Numbered from the stretch's first letter, positions 24,045-33,541 are shown. The stretch is DNA of 49,523 nt from an uncultured Hyphomicrobiales bacterium (GCA_903842455.1 CAIMLX010000162.1:1-49523); one strand, 5' to 3'. Notes: generated from the sequence alone by a model not told the origin. A program made the numbers and translations.

Positions 24045-24292
24045 CACTTCTTGCCGTAGAACATCTCTTCGATTTCGTCCTGCATCATGGTGTCGAAGTC
24101 CTCTGGCACCTTGAACTCCCCTTCCATGAAACCTATGCGCCGGGAAGTGTCGACCACCGGCTTCTCCAGCGGCACGATCCTAGCGACCGGCTTGCCGGCC
24201 CGGGCGATAATCAAAGTCTCGCCATGCTCCGCGCGCTCGATAAGCCTTGAGAAGTGCGTCTTGGCCTCATGAATGTTCACAGTTACGGGCAC
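24044..24292 (-). CDS. Phd/YefM-family antitoxin
   Basis: 82 residues. The start VTVNIHEAKTHFSRLIERAE and GETLIIARAGKPVARIVPLE are the standard Phd/YefM DNA-binding fold. The C-terminal FMEGEFKVPEDFDTMMQDEI is the acidic toxin-binding tail normal for antitoxins paired with PIN toxins. It overlaps the downstream toxin by one base and precedes it, as usual. The antitoxin is intact while the toxin carries a frameshift, a state often reached as modules decay; a lone antitoxin can still protect against related toxins. Confidence 0.9.
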   Translation of the reverse strand: MPVTVNIHEAKTHFSRLIERAEHGETLIIARAGKPVARIVPLEKPVVDTSRRIGFMEGEFKVPEDFDTMMQDEIEEMFYGKK

Positions 24293-24344
24293 GATGACCT
24301 CCAGCCAATTAGTCCACTAGACTTAGTCCACCCGGATCGCTGGT

Positions 24345-27119
24345 TCAACCCAGCGCCCTTGCCTTAGCATACCAAGCCTCTCCCGCCGCGCTCACCTCTA
24401 CCTCCATCTCCCTGATATCGCTCGCCAATCGGTCGAAGTTGGGGGTGTTGGTGCGTTGGGCCAGGAGTTCGCGGAAGGCTTCGGTCCAGCCTTCTTCCTT
24501 GAAGGGGTCGGCGAGGGCGGCGCTCATTACCTGCAGGACGGTGGAGTAGAGCGTGTGGATCTCGGCCAGCCGCTCGCCGGCAGGGACGAGGCCCGTCTCG
24601 CCGAGGCGGCGGAGCACTTCGTCGACCAAGGCCTGCGGGGCGGCCACCACCTCGCGGGCGACGAGCTGGGCCGATTGGGCAATGAACTCGAGGTCGATCA
24701 ACCCACCCGGCGCGAGCTTCAGGTCGAAGGCGTGGCGTCGTGGCCGCTCCTTCGCCATCAGCGCCCGCATCGTCAGCACGTCGTCGATGGTCTTGGGCAC
24801 ATCGCGCGGGCGCGAGAGGATCTCGGCGATGGCCGTGTCGATCACCTCGCCCAGCCCGTCATCGGCCTGCACGACGCGGGCCCGGCTCAAGGCCATGTGC
24901 TCCCAGGTCCAGGCGCTCTCGTGATGATACTGGATGAAGCCCGCTAGCCGCGTCGCCAGCGGGCCGGCATTGCCCGAGGGACGGAGCCGCATGTCGACCT
25001 CGTAGAGCACGCCTTCGGAGGTGGGGGCGCTGACGGCGGCGATCAGGCGTTGAGTCAGCCGGGCGAAGTACTGGCTTGCCGCCAAAGGCTTTTCGCCGTT
25101 CGACTCCTCGCTCCCGTCGAGATCGTAGAGCATGATGAAGTCGAGGTCGGAGCGCGCCGTCATCTCGCGGCTCGCCATCTTGCCGAAGGCCAGCAGCGCT
25201 ACCCGCGCACCGGGCACCACGCCGTGGCGCTTCTCGAACTCGTGCCGCACCGCGTCGAACAGCTTCAGCAGCAGCGCCTCCGCCAGCGTGGTGAACTGCT
25301 CCCCGGCCCGGCGCGCATCGAGCGTGCCGGCCAGTAGCCCGGCGGCAATCAGGAACAGCTGCTCCTGCCCCAGGATGCGGGCCCGATCGATAACATCCTG
25401 GTAGTCGCGCGCGTCGGCGAAAAAGTCCTCGATCTTCTCGAGCAGCGCTTCCTTGCGCCGCACGATGTCGGCGAAAGCCGGGTCGATCAGCGAATCCATC
25501 ACATGGGCGCGATAGATCACCGCGTCGGCCATGCGCGGCGCCGATGCCATCAACGCGACGAGCAGGCTGCGGAGGTTCTCGTGGTTGCGCAGCAGCGAGA
25601 ACAGCTGCACGCCGGACGGCAGGCGCGACAGGAAATCGTCAAAGCGGCGTAGGGCATCGTCGGGGTTGCCGGCCTCGGAGATGGTTTTGAGTAGCGCCGG
25701 CAGCAGTTCGGTGAGGTGCGCGCGGGCGGCAGAGGTACGGGTCGCGGCGTAGCTGCCATAATGCCATTTCTTCACCGTATCGATGGCCCGGGATGGCTGC
25801 TTGAACCCCATGCCGCTCAGCGTCTCGAGCGTCTCGGGGTCGTCGTCGGTGCCGGTAAAGACGAGGCTGCCGGTGCCACTGCCGAGCGTCTCGCCCTCGG
25901 CGAACAGGTCGGCGTAGTAGCCGACAACCAGATTCAACGCCGCCCGGTAAGTGCCTTCAAATGCGGGCAGATCCTGCCCCATGAGCGCCGCGATCACGCC
26001 GATGTCCGCCTGGCTCTCGGGCATCGTCTGGGTCTGCTCGTCGCGCAGCATCTGCAGCCGGTTCTCGACGGCGCGGAGGAACCAGTAGGTGCGCGTCAGG
26101 TCGTCGGCGGCCTCGGGCGAAATCCAGTTGGCACGGGCCAGCGCCGCGAGCGCCTCGGCGGTGGGCCGAACGCGCAAGCTCAGGTCGCGACCGCCGGCGA
26201 TCAGTTGCTGGGTCTGGGTGAAGAACTCGATCTCGCGGATACCGCCCAGCCCGAGCTTGACGTTGTGGCCCTCGACGCGGACATCGCCGACATTCTTGGC
26301 GATGTTGATCTGGCGCTTCATCGCCTGGATGTCGGCGATGGTCGCGAAGTCGAGGTGCTTGCGCCAGATATAGGGCGCCAGTTCCTTGATGAACGCCTCG
26401 CCCACCGTTCGATCCCCGGCGCAGGGCCGGGCCTTGATCCAGGCGGCGCGCTCCCAGTTCTGGCCGCGGCTTTCGTAGTAGTTCAGCGCCGCGTCGATCG
26501 GCAGCGCAACGGGGGTCGCGCCCGGATCGGGGCGAAGCCGCAGGTCGGTGCGGAAGACGTAGCCGTGCTCGGTGCGGTCCTGCATCAGGTTGGCGAGCCG
26601 CTGCACGATGCGGCTCATCAGCTTCGTCTCCTCGCCCGGTTCGGCGGCGCCAACCTTGTCGGGGTCGAAGAAGGTGACGATGTCGATGTCGCTCGAGTAG
26701 TTGAGCTCGCGGCCGCCATGCTTGCCGAGTGCGAACACGGCGAGACCCGAGCTGGCGGCGGTGCTGTTGCGCACTTGCCCGCGCGCTGCCGCGAGCCGCA
26801 TCAGCGTTTCGAGCCCGGCCTCGAGCGCGAAATCGGCAAGGTCGGAGAGCGCGGCGGTCGACTGCGCCGTGGTCCAGCGCCCCTCGACCTCCGATACTGC
26901 CGCAAGCAGCGCCACGCGGCCCTTGGCGATCCGCAACTCGCGGCTGATTTCAGCCTCGTCGGCGGCACTTTCGCCAGCCCGCTTCACCCCCAGCAGCACG
27001 GTCTGCAACGCCGTATCCGGGGAGATGGCGCGGCTGGCGGCGAACCAGTCGGCATGACGTTCGGCCAGCCCATCGAGATAGGGCGCGGACTGCAGCAGGG
27101 TTTCGAGCGAGACGGTCAT
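24345..27119 (-). CDS. glnE: Bifunctional glutamine synthetase adenylyltransferase/deadenylylase
   Basis: 924 residues. It adds AMP to glutamine synthetase when nitrogen is plentiful and removes it when nitrogen is short, under control of PII proteins. Two nucleotidyltransferase domains are seen, each with the G-x5-EL/EM-x3-SDxD motif: LGKHGGRELNYSSDIDIV (131-148, Asp144 and Asp146; the deadenylylating half) and FGKMASREMTARSDLDFI in the adenylylating half. GlnD-like helical domains follow each. Length fits the family (about 940-980). Start ATG 27119 is chosen over an upstream codon at 27155 because MTVSLETLLQSAP begins the family-like region. In rhizobia glnE is often near a degP-linked two-component pair, as here. 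Confidence 0.96.
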   Translation of the reverse strand: MTVSLETLLQSAPYLDGLAERHADWFAASRAISPDTALQTVLLGVKRAGESAADEAEISRELRIAKGRVALLAAVSEVEGRWTTAQSTAALSDLADFALEAGLETLMRLAAARGQVRNSTAASSGLAVFALGKHGGRELNYSSDIDIVTFFDPDKVGAAEPGEETKLMSRIVQRLANLMQDRTEHGYVFRTDLRLRPDPGATPVALPIDAALNYYESRGQNWERAAWIKARPCAGDRTVGEAFIKELAPYIWRKHLDFATIADIQAMKRQINIAKNVGDVRVEGHNVKLGLGGIREIEFFTQTQQLIAGGRDLSLRVRPTAEALAALARANWISPEAADDLTRTYWFLRAVENRLQMLRDEQTQTMPESQADIGVIAALMGQDLPAFEGTYRAALNLVVGYYADLFAEGETLGSGTGSLVFTGTDDDPETLETLSGMGFKQPSRAIDTVKKWHYGSYAATRTSAARAHLTELLPALLKTISEAGNPDDALRRFDDFLSRLPSGVQLFSLLRNHENLRSLLVALMASAPRMADAVIYRAHVMDSLIDPAFADIVRRKEALLEKIEDFFADARDYQDVIDRARILGQEQLFLIAAGLLAGTLDARRAGEQFTTLAEALLLKLFDAVRHEFEKRHGVVPGARVALLAFGKMASREMTARSDLDFIMLYDLDGSEESNGEKPLAASQYFARLTQRLIAAVSAPTSEGVLYEVDMRLRPSGNAGPLATRLAGFIQYHHESAWTWEHMALSRARVVQADDGLGEVIDTAIAEILSRPRDVPKTIDDVLTMRALMAKERPRRHAFDLKLAPGGLIDLEFIAQSAQLVAREVVAAPQALVDEVLRRLGETGLVPAGERLAEIHTLYSTVLQVMSAALADPFKEEGWTEAFRELLAQRTNTPNFDRLASDIREMEVEVSAAGEAWYAKARALG

Positions 27120-27244
27120 GCGCCAACCGATAGCGGCGGGCTTGCAACTGAGCAAGGAAACTGAGGGACGACATGCATTTGGCGGCTTCCCAGCGGCAAG
27201 TGTTTCGCTACATTCCGGCCGCCCCGCATTCCCATGAGCGTCCC

Positions 27245-27850
27245 ATGAACCTGCGCATTGCCGCCCTCTGCCTCGCCCTCGCCGTCGCCATCACGCCCGC
27301 TTCCGCCGCCCAGCTGGGCGGCATGGGCGCCGCCATCCACGGCAACACCTTCAACTTCGCCAAGGCCAACCTCGAGAAGACGCCGGTGAAGCAGATTACC
27401 GTTGGCAAGCTGGCGGTCACCTTGCAGCGCACCAAGCTCAAGGACGTGCAGAAGGCGTTCGGTGGCACGCTGCAGACTTCCGGCGAAGGCGGGTCGCGCG
27501 CCGACTGGCTCTGCTACGGCGCTGACGGCAACAATGTGTGGTTCATCTCCAACGCGCTTGGCGGCTACGAGTTCGTGATGATGGTCGCAGCCGAAGCCGG
27601 GAACGCGGCGAAGGGCTGCGACGCGGCCCCCGCCGACCTTACCTCCCCCGATTTCGGCATCCCCGGCCTTGGCGCCGCAACGGCCGACCTCAAGGCAACC
27701 TTCGGCGCCGCCTCGGGCAACAAGATCGCCTACCGCAACGACCGCCCGGGCGGCTACACCAACGTGGCGCAGTATATCGGGTATGTGCTCAAGGGCGGGA
27801 AGGTCGCCGGCATCGGCGTCGGCGAGACGTCGGTGCAGACGGATCACTGA
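27245..27850 (+). CDS. Secreted protein of unknown function
   Basis: 201 residues starting with a good Sec signal peptide (MNLRIAALCLALAVAITPASA, cleavage after about residue 21). The mature protein has LGGMGAAIHGNTFNF, two cysteines (in DWLCYG and KGCDAAP) that could pair in the periplasm, and no transmembrane segment. The family was not recognised. The longer open frame from 27173 lacks any reason to be used. It is transcribed divergently from glnE across 125 bases and faces a sensor kinase end-on. A periplasmic role is an inference from the signal peptide alone. Confidence 0.75.
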   Translation: MNLRIAALCLALAVAITPASAAQLGGMGAAIHGNTFNFAKANLEKTPVKQITVGKLAVTLQRTKLKDVQKAFGGTLQTSGEGGSRADWLCYGADGNNVWFISNALGGYEFVMMVAAEAGNAAKGCDAAPADLTSPDFGIPGLGAATADLKATFGAASGNKIAYRNDRPGGYTNVAQYIGYVLKGGKVAGIGVGETSVQTDH

Positions 27851-27862
27851 GGGGGTAAGCTC

Positions 27863-29269
27863 CTACCCCGCCACCCCCGGCAACTCGATCACCGCACGCA
27901 CGCCCGGCGCGTTGTCCTCGATCCGGAACTCGCCCCCATGCAGCCGCGTTACCGCTGAAACCAGAGACAGCCCGAGCCCCGAGCCCGGCATGGTCCGGCT
28001 CTTTTCCAGCCGCACGAAGCGCTCGACTACCCGCGTCCGATCTTCGGCCGGAATGCCCGGACCGTTGTCGGTCACCTCGATCAGCACGCGCGGACCCGCC
28101 TTGCGCAGCGACACCGTGATCTTCCCCGCCTTCCCCTCGACGGGCTCGTAGTATTTCAGCGCATTCTCGACGAGGTTGACCAGCGCCTGCCCCAGAAGCT
28201 CGCGGTTGCCGTTGAGCCGGACGCCCTCGACCACCTCGGCGACGAGCTCCAGACCCTCGTCCTCCGCCAGCGGGCCGTAGAGTTCGGCGACGTCGGCCAC
28301 CACCGCGCTCAAGTCCAGCTCCGAGAACGCTCCGGAGGGCGTGCCGGCTTCGGCGCGGGCGATCATCAGCAGGGCGTTGAAGGTCTTGATCAGCCGGTCG
28401 CTCTCCTCGATCGTCGTTTCCAGCGCCTCGCGCTGCGCGTCGTCGCCCTGCCCGTCCCGCAAGGCCGATTCGGCCCGGTTGCGCAGGCGGGTGAGCGGGG
28501 TCTTGAGGTCGTGGGCGACGTTGTCGGTCACCTCCTTCATGCCCTGCATCAGTTGCTCGATGCGGTCGAGCATCTGGTTGAGGCTGGTGGCGAGGCCGTC
28601 GAACTCGTCGTTCCTCCGGGTCACCGGCACGCGCTCGGACAGGCTGCCCGACATGATCTTGCGCGAGGTCGCGTTGATGGTCTCGACCCGGCGCAGCACG
28701 CGCACCGCCGTCACAACACCGGCGATCAGCGAGAACACCATGATGCCGGCGACGCCGATGCCGAACCATTGCAGGATGATGGCGGAGTAGCCGCGCCGCT
28801 CAACCACGTCGCGGCCCACCACCAGGATCAGGCCGGACTCAAGCCGAACGGAGCGCACCAGCGCAGTGCCGGTCGGCGCCGGCGCGTCCTCGTCCACACC
28901 CGGCGGTCGGGAGCGTTCGTAGTTGAAGGTGAAGGTCCCGGGGTCGGACAGCACTTCGGGCGGCAGGTCGGTGACGTTGCCGAGCAGCATCTGGCCGGAC
29001 TGGTCGGCGACGAAATAGATGCCCGGGCCGGGCTGCTGGGCGAGGCGCAGCACGGCGTTCAGCGTCTCCCGGAAGCCGCCATCGGCGTCGATCCGCACCA
29101 GCGCCGCCGCCTCGCGATCGATGGCGTCGGTCTGCGCCTTCTGCAGCTGCATGGTGGTCTGCCACCAGATGAGACCGAGCAGCAACACGGAAAAGACGAC
29201 GAAGATCAGCAGGAACAGCGCCGTCAGGCGCACCGTCGTCGTTCGCCACAGCTGGCTCAGTTTCAGCAC
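27863..29269 (-). CDS. Sensor histidine kinase with HAMP domain
   Basis: 468 residues. Transmembrane helices at about 13-35 and 165-190 enclose a periplasmic sensor of about 130 residues. HAMP domain about 188-240, HisKA with His253 in VTDNVAHDLKTPLTRLRN, then N-box GQALVNLVENALKYY, VTDNGPGIP and GSGLGLSLV. It is the second gene of a two-gene unit with the upstream OmpR-type regulator (seven bases apart). Together with degP upstream this resembles envelope-stress systems; in rhizobia such a pair commonly follows degP. Signal unknown. Confidence 0.93.
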   Translation of the reverse strand: MLKLSQLWRTTTVRLTALFLLIFVVFSVLLLGLIWWQTTMQLQKAQTDAIDREAAALVRIDADGGFRETLNAVLRLAQQPGPGIYFVADQSGQMLLGNVTDLPPEVLSDPGTFTFNYERSRPPGVDEDAPAPTGTALVRSVRLESGLILVVGRDVVERRGYSAIILQWFGIGVAGIMVFSLIAGVVTAVRVLRRVETINATSRKIMSGSLSERVPVTRRNDEFDGLATSLNQMLDRIEQLMQGMKEVTDNVAHDLKTPLTRLRNRAESALRDGQGDDAQREALETTIEESDRLIKTFNALLMIARAEAGTPSGAFSELDLSAVVADVAELYGPLAEDEGLELVAEVVEGVRLNGNRELLGQALVNLVENALKYYEPVEGKAGKITVSLRKAGPRVLIEVTDNGPGIPAEDRTRVVERFVRLEKSRTMPGSGLGLSLVSAVTRLHGGEFRIEDNAPGVRAVIELPGVAG

Positions 29270-29276
29270 GGGGGGC

Positions 29277-29948
29277 TTACTCGCGGATCATGTAGCCGGC
29301 GCCGCGAATGGTATGCAGCAGCGGATTGTCGTGGCCCTTGTCGATCTTGCCGCGCAGCCGCGACATGTGCACGTCGATGACGTTGGTCTGCGGGTCGAAG
29401 TGGTAGTCCCAGACGTTCTCGAGCAGCATGGTGCGGGTCACCACCTTGCCGGCATTCTTCATCAGGTATTCGAGCAGCCGGAACTCGCGCGGCTGCAGCA
29501 CGATGGTCTCGCCGTCGCGCTCCACCTTGCGGCTGAGGCGGTCGAGGTTCAGGCCGCCGACGGCAAAGCTGGTCGCCGCCTCCGCCGGGGACGAGCGCCG
29601 CGCCAGCACTTCGATACGGGCGAGCAGTTCGGTAAAGGCATAGGGCTTGACGAGGTAGTCGTCGCCGCCGGCCCTGAGGCCGGTGACCCGGTCATCGACC
29701 TCGCCCAGCGCCGACAGGATCAGCACCGGGGTGTGGTTGTCCTCGGCACGCAGGCTTTCGATGATCGACAGGCCATCGCGGCGGGGCAGCATGCGATCGA
29801 CGATCATCACGTCGTAGTCCATCGACGAGCCCATGGCGTAGCCGGTCTCGCCGTCGGCGGCGTGGTGGGTGACGTGACCCGCCTCGTCCAGCGCCTGAAT
29901 CAGGTAGCTCGCTGCCTCGCGATCGTCCTCGATCAGCAGAATTTTCAT
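29277..29948 (-). CDS. OmpR-family response regulator
   Basis: 223 residues: receiver domain (phospho-acceptor Asp51 in MIVDRMLPRRDG, Lys in GGDDYLVKPYAF) and a winged-helix DNA-binding domain (LQPREFRLLEYLM, then VIDVHMSRLRGKID and IRGAGYMIRE). ATG 29948 is chosen because MKILLIEDD is the family start; the frame extends to 29984 without support. It pairs with the kinase seven bases downstream. Two hairpins separate it from degP, so the pair probably has its own promoter, perhaps with read-through. Confidence 0.94.
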   Translation of the reverse strand: MKILLIEDDREAASYLIQALDEAGHVTHHAADGETGYAMGSSMDYDVMIVDRMLPRRDGLSIIESLRAEDNHTPVLILSALGEVDDRVTGLRAGGDDYLVKPYAFTELLARIEVLARRSSPAEAATSFAVGGLNLDRLSRKVERDGETIVLQPREFRLLEYLMKNAGKVVTRTMLLENVWDYHFDPQTNVIDVHMSRLRGKIDKGHDNPLLHTIRGAGYMIRE

Positions 29949-29995
29949 GTCATCGCCCCCGCCATGCCACTCACTGTGCGTCATTTGCTAAAGGA

Positions 29996-30064
29996 CCGGA
30001 ACCCTCGCGAGTTCCGGCCCCGAACGAGTAGCAGATGGTTCCGGGGCGTTGCCGCCCCGGAACC
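29996..30064 (-). terminator. Two stem-loops between degP and the response regulator
   Basis: First in the direction of transcription is a perfect 12-pair stem GGTTCCGGGGCG-loop-CGCCCCGGAACC (30064-30037). Then CCGGAAC / GTTCCGG (30017-29996) follows, trailed by TCCTTT, the more terminator-like of the two. They lie within 80 bases of the degP stop and likely reduce read-through into the two-component genes. Confidence 0.65.
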
Positions 30065-30072
30065 GGTTGCCG

Positions 30073-31629
30073 TTACGAGTTGTCGGTGCTCACCGGCAGC
30101 CCGACGAAGCGGGTGTTGCCGTCGCGCTGGGCCTTCACCAGTGCGGTGCCACGGCCGGCATCCTTGACGCCCTCAATGGCCGCCTCGAACTCCTCGACCG
30201 TGTTCACCGGCTGATTGTTGACCTCGAGGATGCTGTCACCCACCGCGAAGCCCTTTTCGGCTGCGGGAGAGGCCTCGTCGATCTCCTGGATCAGCAGGCC
30301 CTCGCCATCCGAGTTCGGCACGAGCGTCAGGCCGACACTGGTGGATGCCGGAGCGGCGGGCGCCTCGGGCTCGACCTGCTGCTGCGCGTCGTTCTCGGCG
30401 ATCTTCGCCTCGTCCAGCTTGCCCAGTTCGACCGTGACGGTCGTCTCGGCCCCGTCGCGCCAGATCGTCAGCTCGACGCTGGTGCCCGGGTTCTTGCCGG
30501 CAATGGTGCGGCTCAGGTCCAGTGCGTCGTCGATGGCCTGGCCGTCGACGGCGGTGATCACGTCGCCAGACTCAACGCCGGCCAGATCAGCCGGGCTGCC
30601 CTCGGTCGGCTCGGTGACGAGCGCGCCACGGGCGCCGTCGAGGCCAACGCTCTCGGCGATGTCACGCGACACGTCCTGGATGCCGACGCCGAGGAAACCG
30701 CGGGTCACGGTGCCCGACGCGATCAGCTGGTCGGTGACCTGCTTGACTACCGAGGCGGGGATGGCAAACGCAATACCGACATTGCCACCGTTGGGGGAGA
30801 AGATGGCGGTGTTCACGCCCACCACTTCGCCCTGCATGTTGAAATCGGGGCCACCGGAATTGCCGGTGTTCACCGCCGCATCGATCTGCAGGAAGTCGCC
30901 ATAGGCCGAGCCCTGGATATCACGGCCGCGGGCCGAGATGATGCCGGCGGTTACCGTACCGCCGAGGCCGAAGGGGTTGCCGACGGCGACCACCCACTCG
31001 CCGACGCGCGGCTCGACGTCGCTGAGCTTGACGAACGGCAGGTCGGTTTCGCCTTCGAGCTTCACGACCGCGAGGTCGGTCTTCACGTCGGTGCCGATGA
31101 CCTTGGCTTCCCGTTCGGTGCCGTCGTCGAACACGACAGTGACCTTCGAGGCATTGTCGACCACGTGGTTGTTGGTCACGACGTAGCCGTCAGCGGAAAT
31201 CACGAAGCCCGAGCCGGCTGCCGTGAACTTGCGCGGCTGCATAGGACGGCCATCGTCCTGGCCCTGGCCCGGACCACCCTGGCCGAACTGATCGAAGAAG
31301 TCCTTGAACGGGTGATCGTCCGGCAGGTCGGGGAAGTTGAAGTTGAACTGGCGGCCGCCGCGCTGCAGCTGGCGGCTCTCGGTCTCGTTGCCTTCGACGA
31401 TGATCGAGACAACGGCCGGCTTAACGGCCTCGACGAGGTCGGCGAAGTTCGGCGCGGTGGTCACGGCCGGCGCCATGATCTGTGCCGCCGGAACGAGTTT
31501 GGCGTCCTGCTGAGCACTGGTCGGCGCGGTAGCGGCCACGAGGGCGGTGCCCCCGCCGATGCCGGCGAGAATGGCCAGCGCCGAGGCGCCGATCCAGCGA
31601 CGGGCACGGGATGAGAAAGTCGAGCGCAT
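30073..31629 (-). CDS. degP: Do-type periplasmic serine protease DegP/HtrA
   Basis: 518 residues with an N-terminal export signal (RRWIGASALAILAGIGGGTA), a trypsin-like domain with the triad His155 (VVTNNHVVD), Asp185 (VKTDLAVV) and Ser258 (GNSGGP), and two PDZ domains (about 290-385 and 420-510). It degrades or refolds misfolded envelope proteins. The residue after GNSGGP is Asp where Leu is nearly universal, next to the oxyanion region, which is worth noting. The linker after the signal is rich in Gly and Gln (about 90-130), as in many Do proteases. AAGGAG precedes the ATG. Confidence 0.95.
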   Translation of the reverse strand: MRSTFSSRARRWIGASALAILAGIGGGTALVAATAPTSAQQDAKLVPAAQIMAPAVTTAPNFADLVEAVKPAVVSIIVEGNETESRQLQRGGRQFNFNFPDLPDDHPFKDFFDQFGQGGPGQGQDDGRPMQPRKFTAAGSGFVISADGYVVTNNHVVDNASKVTVVFDDGTEREAKVIGTDVKTDLAVVKLEGETDLPFVKLSDVEPRVGEWVVAVGNPFGLGGTVTAGIISARGRDIQGSAYGDFLQIDAAVNTGNSGGPDFNMQGEVVGVNTAIFSPNGGNVGIAFAIPASVVKQVTDQLIASGTVTRGFLGVGIQDVSRDIAESVGLDGARGALVTEPTEGSPADLAGVESGDVITAVDGQAIDDALDLSRTIAGKNPGTSVELTIWRDGAETTVTVELGKLDEAKIAENDAQQQVEPEAPAAPASTSVGLTLVPNSDGEGLLIQEIDEASPAAEKGFAVGDSILEVNNQPVNTVEEFEAAIEGVKDAGRGTALVKAQRDGNTRFVGLPVSTDNS

Positions 31630-31749
31630 GAAGATCTCCTTGGTCAGGCATGCTTCGTATGACCGGAGATATGGCGTCGGGCGCCTTTCTGCAGGGTGTC
31701 ACCAGCGTTAAAGGTTGGTAATGTTTCCCGGAATGGCCGGGGAAGGCGG

Positions 31750-33003
31750 TCAACCGCCGAACACGAACGCGTCAAGGAAGGCGTTGCGGAACTTGCCGCC
31801 CGGATCGTGCCGCGTGGCCAGGGCGCGGAAGTCGGCGAGCCGCGGGTGCCCTGCCCGCACCTCGGCCGCCGGCATCACGAACAGCTTCCCCCAGTGGGTG
31901 CGCGGCCTGAACGGCGCCAGCGCCGCCTCGATCACCTTGAGCGCCTTGCTGACCTCGGCCCAGTCGCGCGCCATCGAGAAATGGAAGCCGACGCTGTCGG
32001 GGCCATAATTGGTGCTGAGCCAGAAGTCGTCGCCGGCGATCGTTCGCACCTCCGACACCACCAGCGCCGGATGCAAGGCCGACTGCACCGCCTTCAGCGC
32101 CCGCATCGCAGCCGGGGCATCCTTGCGCGCGATGAAATACTCGGACTGGTATTCATACCCCTCAGTTGGCAGCGCGCCGATCCGCGCATGCGGCAGCCGG
32201 TCGTACCACGTGCCGACGCTGCCCAGCTGCCCGGTCGTGCCGTAGGGCTCCTTGCCGAGCACCGGGCTCATCTCGGTCGCGGCCGGCGTGCCACCGAAAA
32301 ACTCCGCACCCGGAGGCCGAGCGGTCGCCAGGTCCTTGAGCCAGGTCTGGTCGACGACCTCGCTGTTCCAGTGGGTGAAGAGGCTCACCGAATAGGCACT
32401 GCCCATCAGCTCGTCGAAGTTCTCGACCACGGTCTCGAACGGCAGGTTGCGGTAGACGGTCTGGCGGATATCGAAGCGCGGCACGAGGTCGAGCGTCATC
32501 GCCACCACGACCCCGAGCGCGCCGAGGCCAACCACGGCGCCATCGAAGTCGGCATCGCCGCGCCCAAGCATCAGGAGGTCGCCGGAGGCGGTAACGATCT
32601 CAAGCGCCGCCACCGAGGCCGCGAGGTTGCGGTTGGCATTGCCCGAGCCATGCGTCGCGGTCGACACCGCGCCGACAATGGTGAAATCCGGCACAGAGGG
32701 CAGGTTGAACAAGGCAAAGCCGGCGGCATCGAGCACCGGCGCCAGCTCGGCGTAAGTGGTGCCGCCATCGATGGTGACGGTCTTTGCCACCACGTCGATC
32801 TCGGTCCGCCGCGGCAGCGCCCGCAGCGATATCAGCGCCCCGGCCGTATCGGCGATGTGGTTGAACGAGTGCCGCGCCCCGACCACCCGAACCTTGCCCG
32901 CCCCGCGCACGATCTCCTGCACCTCGGCGACGCTCGCAGGGTAGTGCGTCGAAGCCGCCCCGAACGCGACGTGCTCGGACCAATTGTGGCTGATCTTGTT
33001 CAT
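31750..33003 (-). CDS. FAD-linked alditol (xylitol) oxidase family protein
   Basis: 417 residues, closely resembling Streptomyces alditol oxidase (AldO), which oxidises xylitol or sorbitol at C1 with oxygen, giving hydrogen peroxide. FAD domain (about 15-185) has the flavin-linking histidine in VGARHSFN (His45) and the pyrophosphate loop THGSGNANRNLA. The substrate domain keeps the AldO active-site residues Glu and Arg in SEVRTI and Lys in THWGKLF; the AldO Thr is a Ser here (GFHFSM). The alternative family reading, gulono/arabinono-lactone oxidase, is less likely because of these matches. No signal peptide. It sits between ccmH and degP on the same strand and looks like an insertion there. 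Confidence 0.88.
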   Translation of the reverse strand: MNKISHNWSEHVAFGAASTHYPASVAEVQEIVRGAGKVRVVGARHSFNHIADTAGALISLRALPRRTEIDVVAKTVTIDGGTTYAELAPVLDAAGFALFNLPSVPDFTIVGAVSTATHGSGNANRNLAASVAALEIVTASGDLLMLGRGDADFDGAVVGLGALGVVVAMTLDLVPRFDIRQTVYRNLPFETVVENFDELMGSAYSVSLFTHWNSEVVDQTWLKDLATARPPGAEFFGGTPAATEMSPVLGKEPYGTTGQLGSVGTWYDRLPHARIGALPTEGYEYQSEYFIARKDAPAAMRALKAVQSALHPALVVSEVRTIAGDDFWLSTNYGPDSVGFHFSMARDWAEVSKALKVIEAALAPFRPRTHWGKLFVMPAAEVRAGHPRLADFRALATRHDPGGKFRNAFLDAFVFGG

Positions 33004-33085
33004 GGAACCTACCCCCGATGGGGCGGATATTCATGAGGCGGGGGTCGGATGGCAAGGGATCTCGGGCTATTGGCCGGACTTCGGC

Positions 33086-33541
33086 CTACTTCCCCTCGAG
33101 TTCCCGCAGCGCCTCGGTCTCCTCGGCTGTCAGTTCGCTGACCCCGGTCACCACCCGCCGCTTCCGCCGCGCCGCCAGGAACACCACGGCGACTCCGCCC
33201 AGCAGCACTACCGGCCCGGCGATCCACAGCAGCAGCGTGTGCGGCGCAAGCACTGGGTTGAGCAGCACATACTCGCCGTAGCGCGCCACGAGGAACGCCC
33301 GCACCTGGTCGTCGCTGTCACCCGCCACCAGCCGCTCGCGCACGATCACCCGCAGGTCGCGTGCCAGGTCGGCCTCGGAATCGTCGATCGACTGGTTCTG
33401 GCAGACGAGGCAGCGCAGCCCGCCTGAAATGTCGCGCGCCCGGGACTCGAGCACCGGGTCGGCGAGGATCTCGTCCGGCCGCACGGCCAGCGCCGGAGCG
33501 CTCAGCGTCAGCAGCAGCAGGAGTGCGACAAGCCACCTCAT
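33086..33541 (-). CDS. ccmH: Cytochrome c maturation protein CcmH (CycL)
   Basis: 151 residues: signal peptide (MRWLVALLLLLTLSAPALA), then the periplasmic three-helix domain with the redox motif LRCLVCQNQSI (Cys44 and Cys47), and a C-terminal transmembrane helix (about 103-124). It reduces apocytochrome cysteines and hands them to CcmF/CcmI for haem ligation. The start overlaps the end of ccmF by four bases, so the two are coupled. This is the last gene of the ccm operon. Confidence 0.95.
   Translation of the reverse strand: MRWLVALLLLLTLSAPALAVRPDEILADPVLESRARDISGGLRCLVCQNQSIDDSEADLARDLRVIVRERLVAGDSDDQVRAFLVARYGEYVLLNPVLAPHTLLLWIAGPVVLLGGVAVVFLAARRKRRVVTGVSELTAEETEALRELEGK

Noticed and set aside
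27173-27244. Longer start for the secreted protein near glnE
   Set aside because: The 24 extra residues lie in the divergent promoter region and would hide the signal peptide.
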